A program made the translations under genes and the position numbers. A DNA stretch of 49,235 bases, from positions 1 through 49,235 of the forward strand of contig SCQF01000049.1 in the NCBI GenBank assembly GCA_004321905.1, in the 5' to 3' direction. Under the pieces are notes generated by a model that saw only the letters and a program-made list of their open reading frames with translations, made no database searches and was not told the origin of the DNA. Positions 16,295 through 23,535 of this stretch are shown piece by piece. This DNA comes from Verrucomicrobiota bacterium. GTDB lineage: Bacteria; Verrucomicrobiota; Kiritimatiellia; CAIQIC01. Numbering within the stretch: position 1 is the first letter of the stretch; the number at the start of each line of letters is the position of its first letter.

Positions 16295-16567
16295 TCACGG
16301 TCGTGGGCGTATACAAAAAGCCAGCACGATGAGTGTCAAACCGGCGATGGATATAGCCAGCATCCAAGCAGCCAGCGGCACGACAAAATTGGGCGCTTCA
16401 TGAAATATTTTTGCCCAATGGCCTCGTGACGCCCACAACGGCCAGAGCCACGGGCCGATCAGGAGAGCGGTGCCGAGGGACAGGTAAGCCCAAGTACGAG
16501 CAGGTGTATAACGGCGGAGTTTCTGTTTTTCAGGGCATGAACGGCAACCGCCAGCTATGCCGTACAA
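16295..16567 (-). CDS. Possible small two-helix membrane protein downstream of the VIT protein
   Basis: A frame overlapping the end of the VIT gene in another register encodes two clear hydrophobic segments (WAYLSLGTALLIGPWLWPLW and VVPLAAWMLAISIAGLTLIV) before the stop at 16295. No ATG is available. TTG 16567 is the best in-frame start and would overlap the VIT gene by 38 bases. It may be a coupled small protein or the result of a frameshift near 16530. The start is uncertain. Confidence 0.4.
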   Translation of the reverse strand: MYGIAGGCRSCPEKQKLRRYTPARTWAYLSLGTALLIGPWLWPLWASRGHWAKIFHEAPNFVVPLAAWMLAISIAGLTLIVLAFCIRPRP

Positions 16568-19136
16568 CGCTACGCCAGAGTAGCAGCAATAGCGTGCCCA
16601 ATAGTGCGAGCAGCAAGGTGCCCGGTTCGGGCACGATATCCGGCGTCGTAGCCGGATCCACGGCTTGTAAGTTGGCATCGCGATATTGCTCGGCGGTCTC
16701 CAGCACCACCGCGCCGGAAACTTCGGTGACGAGCTGCCACGTTTTCGCCAGTGCAACAGCGCGATTGCGGTCGGCCTGCTTGCGCGTATGTGCCAGCCGC
16801 TTGATCTCGTCTGCGGCCCAGAGACGCACCATGTGCGATGAGCCGGTGACGGCGTTGGTTGGCGCTGTGTTGCTGGTCAGGCGTATGCGTTCCCAGGCCA
16901 GCGGCGTGTTGTGTCCGGCCCACGTATCGAATAACGCGCCGAGGTCTTTCCCTGGATCGTGCGTGGCGGATAAAGCGCAAAAGGTTTCTGTGCCGCCGAG
17001 CTTTTCGCCGATGCGGTCCACGCCGTTGCCCAATTGATAGGCGAAGACCTTGGGACCGTTGCGTCGCCGTTGCCAACGTTGCAAGAGAGCTTCGGTGTCA
17101 TCGGATTCCAGCGGTTGTGCTCCGTGTAACCAGAGCACCGCGCCGCCGGGTTGCTCAGCCGCCCAGTCCCACGCTTGGATGAGCGCCGGTACGTTGTCGC
17201 AGCCACCCTCAAAATGCAGTGCCTTAGGCTCACACACTTCGACGCGGTCGGAGGCGAGCAAGAGATGCAACGCTGTGCCTGCCGGAATGCGTGCGAGTAG
17301 GGTGCGGATGGTCTCGGCATTTTTCTGCATAGCTTTCGAACCATCCACCACCACGGCCAGCCGTTTGGGCGGCAGCAGTGGCGCGGGTACAAGACGCTGT
17401 AAAATTATCGGCTTTTCAGACGTGCGTTCATCACGGTGCCAGACAGCGGAGAGTAGCGTCGTGCTCGCGAGGGTAAGCGCCGTAGGCTCTTCGAGCGTGC
17501 CGCCAGCGAGTTCGCCACGTAGGCCAAAGCGTCCACCATCGAGTTGCTCGCGGCGCAACGCCGTATCGGCGGCGAGTTCGGTGTCGCCTTCAAGCCAGAC
17601 CGCTTGTTTCAGGCTTTCGGCGAGACCGAAATTCGATTCCAGAAACCGCGGCAACATCAGTGCACAGTGACCATCGGCCTGCGGTGTCAGCGGGAGCGAG
17701 ATGCCGATGCGCGTTTTCATGGTGCCGCCGTCGCGTGGTACCGGGAAGCACTGCACGAGCACGCGATCTGGTCCGGCATAGGAGACGAGCACCGGATCGC
17801 GGCGGCGGGCGACGACCTTTTGATAGGCCGCGCGCACTTCGCTACGTCCGCCAAATGCGGCCTCGCGTTCTTCGCCGTTGATCCACAGCGTCACGCGGCT
17901 GACGACCCCGCCGGGTGGCAGCAAAATTTGGGCGCGTGCTTCACGTTCTGTTTGCGCGGCATTGCGGAAAACCAGCGTCCATTCGAGATAGACTGTACCG
18001 CTTTGCGCCTCGACCTTGCCATCGAGCCGCGACTGGTCCAGCGTTAGTCCGTGGAGCTTGGCCGACACGCGGTCGCCGGCCTGATCGAAGTCCCAATCGT
18101 TGGCGTCGAACACCACGCCACCGCGCTGATTGCGTAAGGTCGGTGGGTGCACGGTATTGAAAGGTTGGCCGGTAACACGGTAGTAAATATCGCGTACCTT
18201 TTCCAAGGGCGGTGGGGGATAGAAATGACCCACGAGCAGGTCGAGCGGGTTCATTTCCCGGTTGCGCCGGAGATAACTTTCGCGCAGCAATTCATTCTCA
18301 TTGCCCCACCGGCGCAAGCGTTCAACGCCCCGCACGTGCGCCTCGCGGTTACCGCTGGTCGCTTGACCAATGCCGATCTGCGTCACGACTTCCGGCACGG
18401 CCAGCACAAGGAGCAGGCCGCAGCCGAGCAGCATCGTCAGCCAAAGCGGTGCCGGTTGCGGACGCGCTTCTTTGCGCACCACACCCGCCAAACGTACGCG
18501 TAGGAACACACCGCATATCAGCGCGCTTAGCGGCGATAGCGGCAGACAGCCCAAGCCCATGAAGATGATGCCGATACACGCGAAGGGCGTGATGATGGAA
18601 AACATGAGTGCGTAAAACAGCGCGATGCCCAACGCCAACCCGCTAAGCCAACCGGTGGTGCGCCAGAGTGGACGCTCCGGCGAACGCAGGGTTCGCAAGG
18701 TCAGAAAAATGGCTATCGGTACCAGTGCAATGCAGACCGCATGCGCCCACGTTGGCACTGGGTCGAAGATGATGCTGGCGCACATACCGGTCAACGCCTC
18801 GATAATCAGCGTCAATGCAGGCAGAAAAACACCGAACAGTCCAATGATGATGAGTCCTGCGATGTTGATCCGATAAGGTTTTTGGGGCTTTTGTACTGGT
18901 GCTGTTGGTGGATCGTCGGCTGGCGGGTTGGGAGGAAGATCGAGCTTGGCGAGAACGTCGTAGATATCTTCTGCTGTGACGGCCTCGCCGGGTCGCATAG
19001 CGGTCTCCTCGGTGACGTGGGTGCGCCAGTTGACGAACACTTCGTCGGGGTCGGCCCCGCTCGCCAGCAGGGCGGCACGGCGGCGTTCGCAGTAATCCTC
19101 AAAGCAACGTTGTGCGGCAGGACTCCAATTTTTCAT
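16530..19136 (-). CDS. HAAS-like/multi-TM/VIT/vWA protein with PEP-CTERM sorting signal
   Basis: 868 residues. Residues 1-65 are a helical region resembling the HAAS domain that accompanies PadR regulators (CFEDYCERRRAALL, VNWRTHVTEE, DIYDVLAKLDLP). Membrane helices follow from about 88 to 270 (NIAGLIIIGLFGVFLPALTL and others). A VIT-like domain spans about 340-470 (VYLEWTLVFRNAAQTEREA, ILLPPGGVVSRVTLWINGEE). A vWA-like domain spans about 590-760; its metal-site start reads DGSKAM, not the usual DxSxS. The C-terminus has VPEPGT, a hydrophobic helix and basic residues: a PEP-CTERM signal for an exosortase, which is not in this window. Start ATG overlaps the PadR stop (ATGA) with an AAGGAG site. 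Confidence 0.8.
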   Translation of the reverse strand: MKNWSPAAQRCFEDYCERRRAALLASGADPDEVFVNWRTHVTEETAMRPGEAVTAEDIYDVLAKLDLPPNPPADDPPTAPVQKPQKPYRINIAGLIIIGLFGVFLPALTLIIEALTGMCASIIFDPVPTWAHAVCIALVPIAIFLTLRTLRSPERPLWRTTGWLSGLALGIALFYALMFSIITPFACIGIIFMGLGCLPLSPLSALICGVFLRVRLAGVVRKEARPQPAPLWLTMLLGCGLLLVLAVPEVVTQIGIGQATSGNREAHVRGVERLRRWGNENELLRESYLRRNREMNPLDLLVGHFYPPPPLEKVRDIYYRVTGQPFNTVHPPTLRNQRGGVVFDANDWDFDQAGDRVSAKLHGLTLDQSRLDGKVEAQSGTVYLEWTLVFRNAAQTEREARAQILLPPGGVVSRVTLWINGEEREAAFGGRSEVRAAYQKVVARRRDPVLVSYAGPDRVLVQCFPVPRDGGTMKTRIGISLPLTPQADGHCALMLPRFLESNFGLAESLKQAVWLEGDTELAADTALRREQLDGGRFGLRGELAGGTLEEPTALTLASTTLLSAVWHRDERTSEKPIILQRLVPAPLLPPKRLAVVVDGSKAMQKNAETIRTLLARIPAGTALHLLLASDRVEVCEPKALHFEGGCDNVPALIQAWDWAAEQPGGAVLWLHGAQPLESDDTEALLQRWQRRRNGPKVFAYQLGNGVDRIGEKLGGTETFCALSATHDPGKDLGALFDTWAGHNTPLAWERIRLTSNTAPTNAVTGSSHMVRLWAADEIKRLAHTRKQADRNRAVALAKTWQLVTEVSGAVVLETAEQYRDANLQAVDPATTPDIVPEPGTLLLALLGTLLLLLWRSVVRHSWRLPFMP

Positions 19137-19486
19137 TTACGCTCCTTGTTTCCACTCAACCGACGACTCTGTTCGACCATGGCTTCGACATGTTGGTTCA
19201 TTCGCTCCAGCGCGCGACGCCCTTGCGCCGTCAGCGCGTAATATTTGCGGGCCGGCCCTGACGAGGATTCCTCGATCCGCGTAGAGACCAGTCCCTGCAG
19301 GCGCAACCGTGAGAGCAGGGGATAGAGCGTACCTTCGGTGACGTCCAGCCCCGGTAGCGCGGCGAGCGTACGCACCAGGTCATAACCGTAGCGCTCGCCG
19401 CTCTGCAGCGCATTGAGCACAGACAACTCCAGCCACCCCCGCCGCAGTTGTACCGCCCAGTTCAGATGATATTCGGTGGTGTCCAT
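19133..19486 (-). CDS. PadR-family transcriptional regulator
   Basis: 117 residues, standard for short PadR members. The winged helix reads LELSVLNALQSGERYGYDLV, then VTEGTLYPLLSRLRLQGLV, with the wing SSGPARKYYALTAQGRRALE, followed by a C-terminal dimer helix. It is coupled by ATGA overlap to the HAAS/VIT protein, which it most likely regulates. A perfect palindrome 10 bases upstream of its start is a candidate self-operator. Confidence 0.92.
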   Translation of the reverse strand: MDTTEYHLNWAVQLRRGWLELSVLNALQSGERYGYDLVRTLAALPGLDVTEGTLYPLLSRLRLQGLVSTRIEESSSGPARKYYALTAQGRRALERMNQHVEAMVEQSRRLSGNKERK

Positions 19487-19495
19487 AACGACGAT

Positions 19496-19514
19496 ACCTT
19501 GTAAGGCAAGGTAG
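19496..19514. promoter_or_regulatory. Candidate PadR operator
   Basis: TACCTTG-TAAGG-CAAGGTA is a perfect dyad with 7-bp arms, 10 bases upstream of the padR start. PadR proteins are known to bind dyads of this size in their own promoters. Assignment rests on position and symmetry. Confidence 0.55.
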
Positions 19515-19589
19515 CTTGCGTGTCAAGGCAGTTTTGCCGGCTGCAAAAACAAGGTTTCTTTGCATGTGCAAATGGATAGCTCCACGTTA

Positions 19590-19644
19590 GGGCAAACCCT
19601 CTGGGTGAGCCGTTTGCCTAGTGGCTCACCCAGCGGGTTCGCCC
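19590..19644. repeat. Long imperfect hairpin of unknown role
   Basis: Outer arms GGGCAAACCC/GGGTTCGCCC (one mismatch), then a T·C mismatch, then perfect 11-bp inner arms CTGGGTGAGCC/GGCTCACCCAG around an 11-base loop. A competing pair GGCAAAC/GTTTGCC (19591-19597 and 19612-19618) would use the loop. There is no T run after it. It could be an RNA structure, a mobile-element end or a recombination site. Confidence 0.6.
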
Positions 19645-19740
19645 GACCCAGCGCGGCTACCGCACTTCGTCTTGACCCTTTCCTCGGCTTTTGCGAAAAG
19701 ACATCCGGTTGAGGCCACCGAGTAGGAATAGTTATAAAAG

Positions 19741-20351
19741 ATGCGAGGTGGAATCCCGCCTAACAAAATGTTTGCCCGAAGAACCATGAGAACTCTTTCC
19801 AGATGGATGCCGGCAGCCCCAAGGCATAGAACACCAATTTGGACTGGGCCTATTTTAGCTCTTCTGATCTTTGTTTTTTTTGCCTTGTCTGCAAATATCC
19901 GTATTTGCTCGTTATTTTTGTTGCGATAGCGATCTTTATTTGGATCGGAGAGGTGTTTCGGACTCGCTATATGCGGAGCATCGCAGCAAGCTAGAGGGAC
20001 GAGAGCATTTGCACGTTTGTACGCTCGTTCAATTGTCGCCAGACTGATTCTTGGCTACTTCGCGCAGTATATGAAGAGTTGAGCCGGTATTCGACTACAG
20101 ATGGCCGTCCGTTACCCATTCGTGCGAACGACCGTTGGGTCGAAGACTTGAAAATTGACCCTGAGGACTTCGAGGACTTGGCCGTGGGTATTGCTCATCG
20201 TGCAGGACGTTCGCTGGACGCTGCCGAACAAAACCCTCTTTATCGGAGAGTCAAGACTGTGCGTGACATTGTTAGTTTCTTTGAGTATCAGGCGAGGATA
20301 CAGAGCGTCGAGCAAATCGGTGTAGAGAACGGGGCTTCGCCCTGTCACTGA
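19741..20351 (+). pseudogene. Broken gene: two-helix membrane part plus ACP-like tail
   Basis: Three reading pieces fit one protein. From about 19786 (ATG) a hydrophobic segment runs into eight Ts at 19874-19881. A one-base shift there continues the membrane region (LLVIFVAIAIFIWIGEVFRT). A TAG at 19992-19994 then interrupts the frame, which carries on without a gap as DESICTFVRSFNCRQTDSWL through IRANDRWVEDLKIDPEDFED to VKTVRDIVSFFEYQAR and stops at 20351. The C-terminal 80 residues look like an acyl-carrier-type helical fold without the modified serine. I recall intact relatives in PVC genomes but cannot name them. Lower GC than its neighbours suggests acquisition. Confidence 0.55.
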
Positions 20352-20384
20352 TCTCTTGTGTTCAAAACCATAAAGCTATTGGTG

Positions 20385-20434
20385 TTTCCAAGCTTTGGAA
20401 GCTCAAGCGCATAGTTCTTCCAAAGTTTGGAAAA
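20385..20434. repeat. Paired palindrome element, copy 4
   Basis: TTTCCAA-GC-TTTGGAA and CTTCCAA-AG-TTTGGAAAA. CC cores at 20388 and 20420 (32 bp). The spacer differs from most copies. It lies between the broken gene and the end of the AtpZ-like gene. Confidence 0.8.
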
Positions 20435-20464
20435 CATCGGCGTGTCTATGGCGAGGCGTTGCAG

Positions 20465-20698
20465 CTATGCGGGGCGGTTGACGTCACGCCAGAGTTTCCA
20501 GAGTTCGTAGAGGCAGTAGAGCAGGCCGAGCGTCGCGCCGAACAGTGTCCAGAAGATGCCGCCGCCGGTGCGGGCATCCAGCCAGCGTCCGCCGAGCGTA
20601 AAGAGCGCAATCGCGGCGGCCCACGTGAACCCGATACCCAGCGCGCGTTGATAGAGGCCGCGTTCCTCCGGCTTTTCGGGTGGGGTGGGGGTCGGCAT
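20465..20698 (-). CDS. AtpZ/AtpI-family small membrane protein
   Basis: 77 residues with two helices (about 26-44 IGFTWAAAIALFTLGGRWLD and 49-68 IFWTLFGATLGLLYCLYELW) joined by a short DARTGGG turn: the PF09527 hairpin of the AtpZ/AtpI family, which assists Na+/H+ ATP synthase rotor assembly or Mg2+ uptake. Such genes usually lead an atp operon; no ATP synthase gene is beside it here. Confidence 0.75.
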   Translation of the reverse strand: MPTPTPPEKPEERGLYQRALGIGFTWAAAIALFTLGGRWLDARTGGGIFWTLFGATLGLLYCLYELWKLWRDVNRPA

Positions 20699-20740
20699 GA
20701 CTTTTACCCCAAGGTGAGTTTTCCAAAAAGTCGGACTGAC

Positions 20741-20804
20741 GGGGCAGGCCTCCTACAAAATCTTCGCAATCCCCTATCGGGTAGGAGCGCTGCCCTGTCA
20801 GCGC
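20741..20804. repeat. GGGCAG/CTGCCC hairpin-type intergenic repeat
   Basis: GGGGCAGGCCTCCTAC faces GTAGGAGCGCTGCCCTGTC, and the second part itself folds as GCGCTG/CAGCGC (20787-20804). It resembles the other GTAGG-bounded repeats in the window. It lies between folE and the AtpZ-like gene. Confidence 0.5.
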
Positions 20805-20821
20805 GACCCATTTTGCAAAAG

Positions 20822-20872
20822 GTTCCAAGGTTTGGAAAAGGGTGCGGTTTCATTTTCCAAGCCCTGGAAAAA
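20822..20872. repeat. Paired palindrome element, copy 5
   Basis: TTCCAA-GGT-TTGGAAAAG and TTTTCCAA-GCC-CTGGAAAAA. CC cores at 20825 and 20857 (32 bp); spacer GGTGCGGTTTCAT. It ends 1 base from the folE stop codon (folE is read from the other strand), so it is in the folE 3' end. Confidence 0.83.
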
Positions 20873-20873
20873 C

Positions 20874-21443
20874 TCACGCCATCGCCCGCTGGTGAATCAG
20901 TTGCAGGAACTCGTTACGGGTGGCGTTGGATTCGTGGAAACTGCCCATCATCGCGGAGGTGATCATGCTGGAATCCTGTTTTTCCACGCCGCGCATCATC
21001 ATGCAGAGATGCCGCGCCTCGACAACGACGCCGACGCCTTCGGGCTTGAGGTGATCCATCAGGGCGCGGGCAATCTGGTTGGTCAGACGCTCCTGCAGTT
21101 GGAGTCGCCGCGCAAAAATGTCCGCCAGCCGCGCGAGTTTGCTGACGCCGAGGACTTTGCCCTTGGGAATGTAGCCGATGTGGCAGCGCCCGAAGAACGG
21201 CAGCATGTGATGTTCGCAGAGGCTGAAAATCTCAATGTCCTTGACGATGATCATGTGGTTGGCCTCGACCGTAAAGATGGCCGAGTTGATGAGCTTGTCG
21301 GGATCCTCGTGATAGCCTTTGGTGAGGAAGTCCCATGCTTCGGCGACGCGGTGGGGCGTTTTGACGAGGCCCTCGCGTTCCGGGTTTTCGCCGATTGCGG
21401 TGAGCCATTGACGGGCCAAGCCTTCCATGGTTTGCATATTCAT
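20874..21443 (-). CDS. folE: GTP cyclohydrolase I
   Basis: 189 residues, normal for FolE. Seen: [20 protein letters not shown], the zinc and catalytic motif [20 protein letters not shown] at about 75-95, [20 protein letters not shown], and the second zinc cysteine in [12 protein letters not shown] near 146. It converts GTP to dihydroneopterin triphosphate for folate synthesis. The opening [20 protein letters not shown] is normal. It is a single gene with no other folate gene nearby. Confidence 0.95.
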   Translation of the reverse strand: MNMQTMEGLARQWLTAIGENPEREGLVKTPHRVAEAWDFLTKGYHEDPDKLINSAIFTVEANHMIIVKDIEIFSLCEHHMLPFFGRCHIGYIPKGKVLGVSKLARLADIFARRLQLQERLTNQIARALMDHLKPEGVGVVVEARHLCMMMRGVEKQDSSMITSAMMGSFHESNATRNEFLQLIHQRAMA

Positions 21444-21537
21444 GCGTCCAAAGTAACCCAGCGGCGGGGGAATGCAATCCCGAAAGGCGGGTGGTCAATG
21501 CGGCGGTTCGTGTTAGGTGACGCCAGAGGATTTTACC

Positions 21538-21732
21538 GTGAACACTTGGTTTCTACGCAAGCCGGAGGGCACAATTTTCGGGCCGGTGGAGCAGGCGGAA
21601 CTGCTGCGCTGGGCGAGTACCGACCGGATCGGGCCGGAAGACTTGGTGTCTGCCGACGGTAAAGATTGGTTGTCCGCGCCATCTTCCGATCTTTATTGTC
21701 TGCCGCGCCGCAAGTCGCAGGACCAATTCTGA
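21538..21732 (+). CDS. GYF_2 (DUF4339) domain small protein
   Basis: 64 residues from GTG 21538, preceded by AGAGGA; a GTG at 21517 is the longer alternative. WFLRKPEGTIFGPVEQAEL and ASTDRIGPEDLVSADGKDWL form one complete GYF_2 domain, a peptide-binding module usually attached to larger membrane or regulatory proteins. Here it stands alone, 57 bases before a protein kinase, and the two may act together. Confidence 0.7.
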   Translation: MNTWFLRKPEGTIFGPVEQAELLRWASTDRIGPEDLVSADGKDWLSAPSSDLYCLPRRKSQDQF

Positions 21733-21789
21733 AATCCATCTTTCCGCGCGGCGTATATTCCGCTATTCTCACGGCTCGCGAGCAACTTT

Positions 21790-22971
21790 ATGTCACCTGA
21801 CAAAAAAAATGTGATGCCGGATTTTACCGTGCCGGCGCCCGATCCTGCGCAAGCCTCCACCGTGGCGGAAAAAATCACGCCGGGCGATTTGGGCGTACGG
21901 CAATTGTGTGAGAATTATAAAGCCATCGTGCAATCACGGGCGATTTTTTATCCGGTGGCCTACCGGTTTCCCCGCGAGTTGGGGCGTGGGCGCCAAGGTA
22001 TTGTATTTTTGGGTTTGCGGCAGGGCGCGCGCGGCTGCGTCACGCGGCATGCCATCAAATTGTTCGATCCCAGCATCTATTCCACGACGGAGAAGTACTG
22101 GACCGACATGGGCCGTATTGCCGCCCAGACCTCCAAGCTGCAACTGGTCAAAAATCCCAGCGTGGTCGCGCCAGACATCTACGAAGAGAACAATGGCATC
22201 GGGTATTTGCAGATGGAAGTGGTGGATGGCATCAGCCTGCGCTACCTGCTGGATGGCGCCCACTTGGAAATCGCCAAGGCACGGAGCACCAAGGAAGAGT
22301 GGGCGCGTTTCACCGATGTGGTTTTCCGCGTGGATCGCGGCAAGGTGCGGATTCAGCCCGGCGTGGCGCTCTACATCATGCGGCAGGTGTTGCGTGGTCT
22401 GGAGGCGTTGCATGATGCGGGGTTTGTGCATTCCGACGTCAAGCCCGCCAACATCATGATTGACCGGCAGGGCTATGTGAAGTTGATTGATTATGGGCGC
22501 GCGGTATTGATTAACGAACATGTGACGATTCTGCTGGGCACGCCGCTCTACATGGCGCCGGAAATCCATCGGCGCGAAGTCAGCATGCTCCAATCCGATA
22601 TTTATAGCGTCGGGTTGGTGGGCTTGGAAATGCTGCGTGGCGATACGGGCCTCAAGCCGCACATGGATGAGCAGGATATGCTGGAAGCCAAGACCCAACT
22701 GCCGCGTAAGCTGACCACGCTGTTGCCGGAATATGTCCGGCAAAATGCTCAATTCGTCGTGTTGTTGCAACGTTTCCTCGATCCCGATCCGCGCCGGCGC
22801 TACAACAACGCCACCGAGGCGGAAGTGGGGAGCGAAGGCTTGCTGTTGGTGCATCGGCAACTCGTTCAGTTGGGTAAAGATGCCGAGTATGGCCGAGAGC
22901 TGGAAACCTATCTCGCCAAATTGACCTTCCCGGTCATCGAACCCGGTACGCCACAATCCAGCATTTCCTAG
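21790..22971 (+). CDS. Hanks-type Ser/Thr protein kinase with divergent motifs
   Basis: 393 residues, no transmembrane segment. The glycine loop LGRGRQGIVFLG (about 63), the lysine in HAIKLFD, the catalytic loop HSDVKPANIMI (HSD replacing HRD), the metal motif DYG (replacing DFG) in VKLIDYGRAV, and the activation segment LLGTPLYMAPEIHR are all present. The catalytic D, K and N are kept, so activity is plausible. The 55-residue head is low complexity. Its TAG stop lies in a TTTCC/TTGGAAAA palindrome. Four genes from GYF_2 to murB form a tight unit. Target unknown. Confidence 0.8.
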   Translation: MSPDKKNVMPDFTVPAPDPAQASTVAEKITPGDLGVRQLCENYKAIVQSRAIFYPVAYRFPRELGRGRQGIVFLGLRQGARGCVTRHAIKLFDPSIYSTTEKYWTDMGRIAAQTSKLQLVKNPSVVAPDIYEENNGIGYLQMEVVDGISLRYLLDGAHLEIAKARSTKEEWARFTDVVFRVDRGKVRIQPGVALYIMRQVLRGLEALHDAGFVHSDVKPANIMIDRQGYVKLIDYGRAVLINEHVTILLGTPLYMAPEIHRREVSMLQSDIYSVGLVGLEMLRGDTGLKPHMDEQDMLEAKTQLPRKLTTLLPEYVRQNAQFVVLLQRFLDPDPRRRYNNATEAEVGSEGLLLVHRQLVQLGKDAEYGRELETYLAKLTFPVIEPGTPQSSIS

Positions 22972-22982
22972 GCTTGGAAAAC
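22962..22982. repeat. Palindrome unit overlapping kinase stop and next start region
   Basis: ATTTCC-TAGGC-TTGGAAAAC contains the kinase stop codon; the left arm is partly lost. A remnant TTTTCCATT follows 33 bp later at 22996, inside the first codons of the next gene, so this may be a decayed pair. Confidence 0.6.
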
Positions 22983-22983
22983 A

Positions 22984-23535
22984 ATGAAAGCTAACTTTTC
23001 CATTACCACCCGGAAAGGCGATCGCGGTACGACCGGCACGCTAGGCGGCGAAATTTTATCGAAAGCCCATCCGCGTATCGAAGCATGCGGCTTGCTGGAT
23101 GAGCTGGTTAGTGCGCTCGGTTTGGCGCGTGCGACCGCCGGCCGGCGTGCGTTGGGCCGGGCCTTACTGGATATTCAGCGAACGGTGTTCACCTTGGCTG
23201 CCGAAATTTCCGCGGGTGCCAAGTCACCGTCTTATCTGAAGCCACTAGATGCCGTCGCGGTGCGTAAGTTGGACGCCCGGCGGCGTGCCTTGGAGAAATC
23301 CCTGGAGCCGGTGCGTGTTTTCATCGTGCCCGGCGAGACCGTGCTCGGCGCGCACCTTGATCTGGCCCGTGTGGCCGTCCGGCGTTGCGAGCGCGCCGTC
23401 GTTGCCTTGATGGAGCGCGGCGAGTTTCGGAATCCGCAGGCGTTAATTTGGCTGAATCGGCTTTCCGATCTGCTCTGGCTTATGGCCCGGCAGGCTGAGG
23501 GCCACTCCCGTCCGCTGGTCGAGACCAAGCCATGA
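22984..23535 (+). CDS. Cob(I)alamin adenosyltransferase, PduO type
   Basis: 183 residues. The ATP motif TTRKGDRGTTGTLGGE is near residue 8; RIEACGLLDELVSALGLAR and the C-terminal LDLARVAVRRCERAVVALME and ALIWLNRLSDLLWLMARQ are family hallmarks. It transfers adenosyl from ATP to cob(I)alamin to make coenzyme B12. No B12-dependent enzyme or corrinoid gene is in the window. It ends in an ATGA overlap with murB. Confidence 0.88.
   Translation: MKANFSITTRKGDRGTTGTLGGEILSKAHPRIEACGLLDELVSALGLARATAGRRALGRALLDIQRTVFTLAAEISAGAKSPSYLKPLDAVAVRKLDARRRALEKSLEPVRVFIVPGETVLGAHLDLARVAVRRCERAVVALMERGEFRNPQALIWLNRLSDLLWLMARQAEGHSRPLVETKP

Noticed and set aside
19745-19774. GCCTAAC followed by AATGTTTGCC, like an integron attC start
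   Set aside because: No matching GTTRRRY end or second site is found nearby and no integrase gene is in the window; one 7-base core match is too weak.
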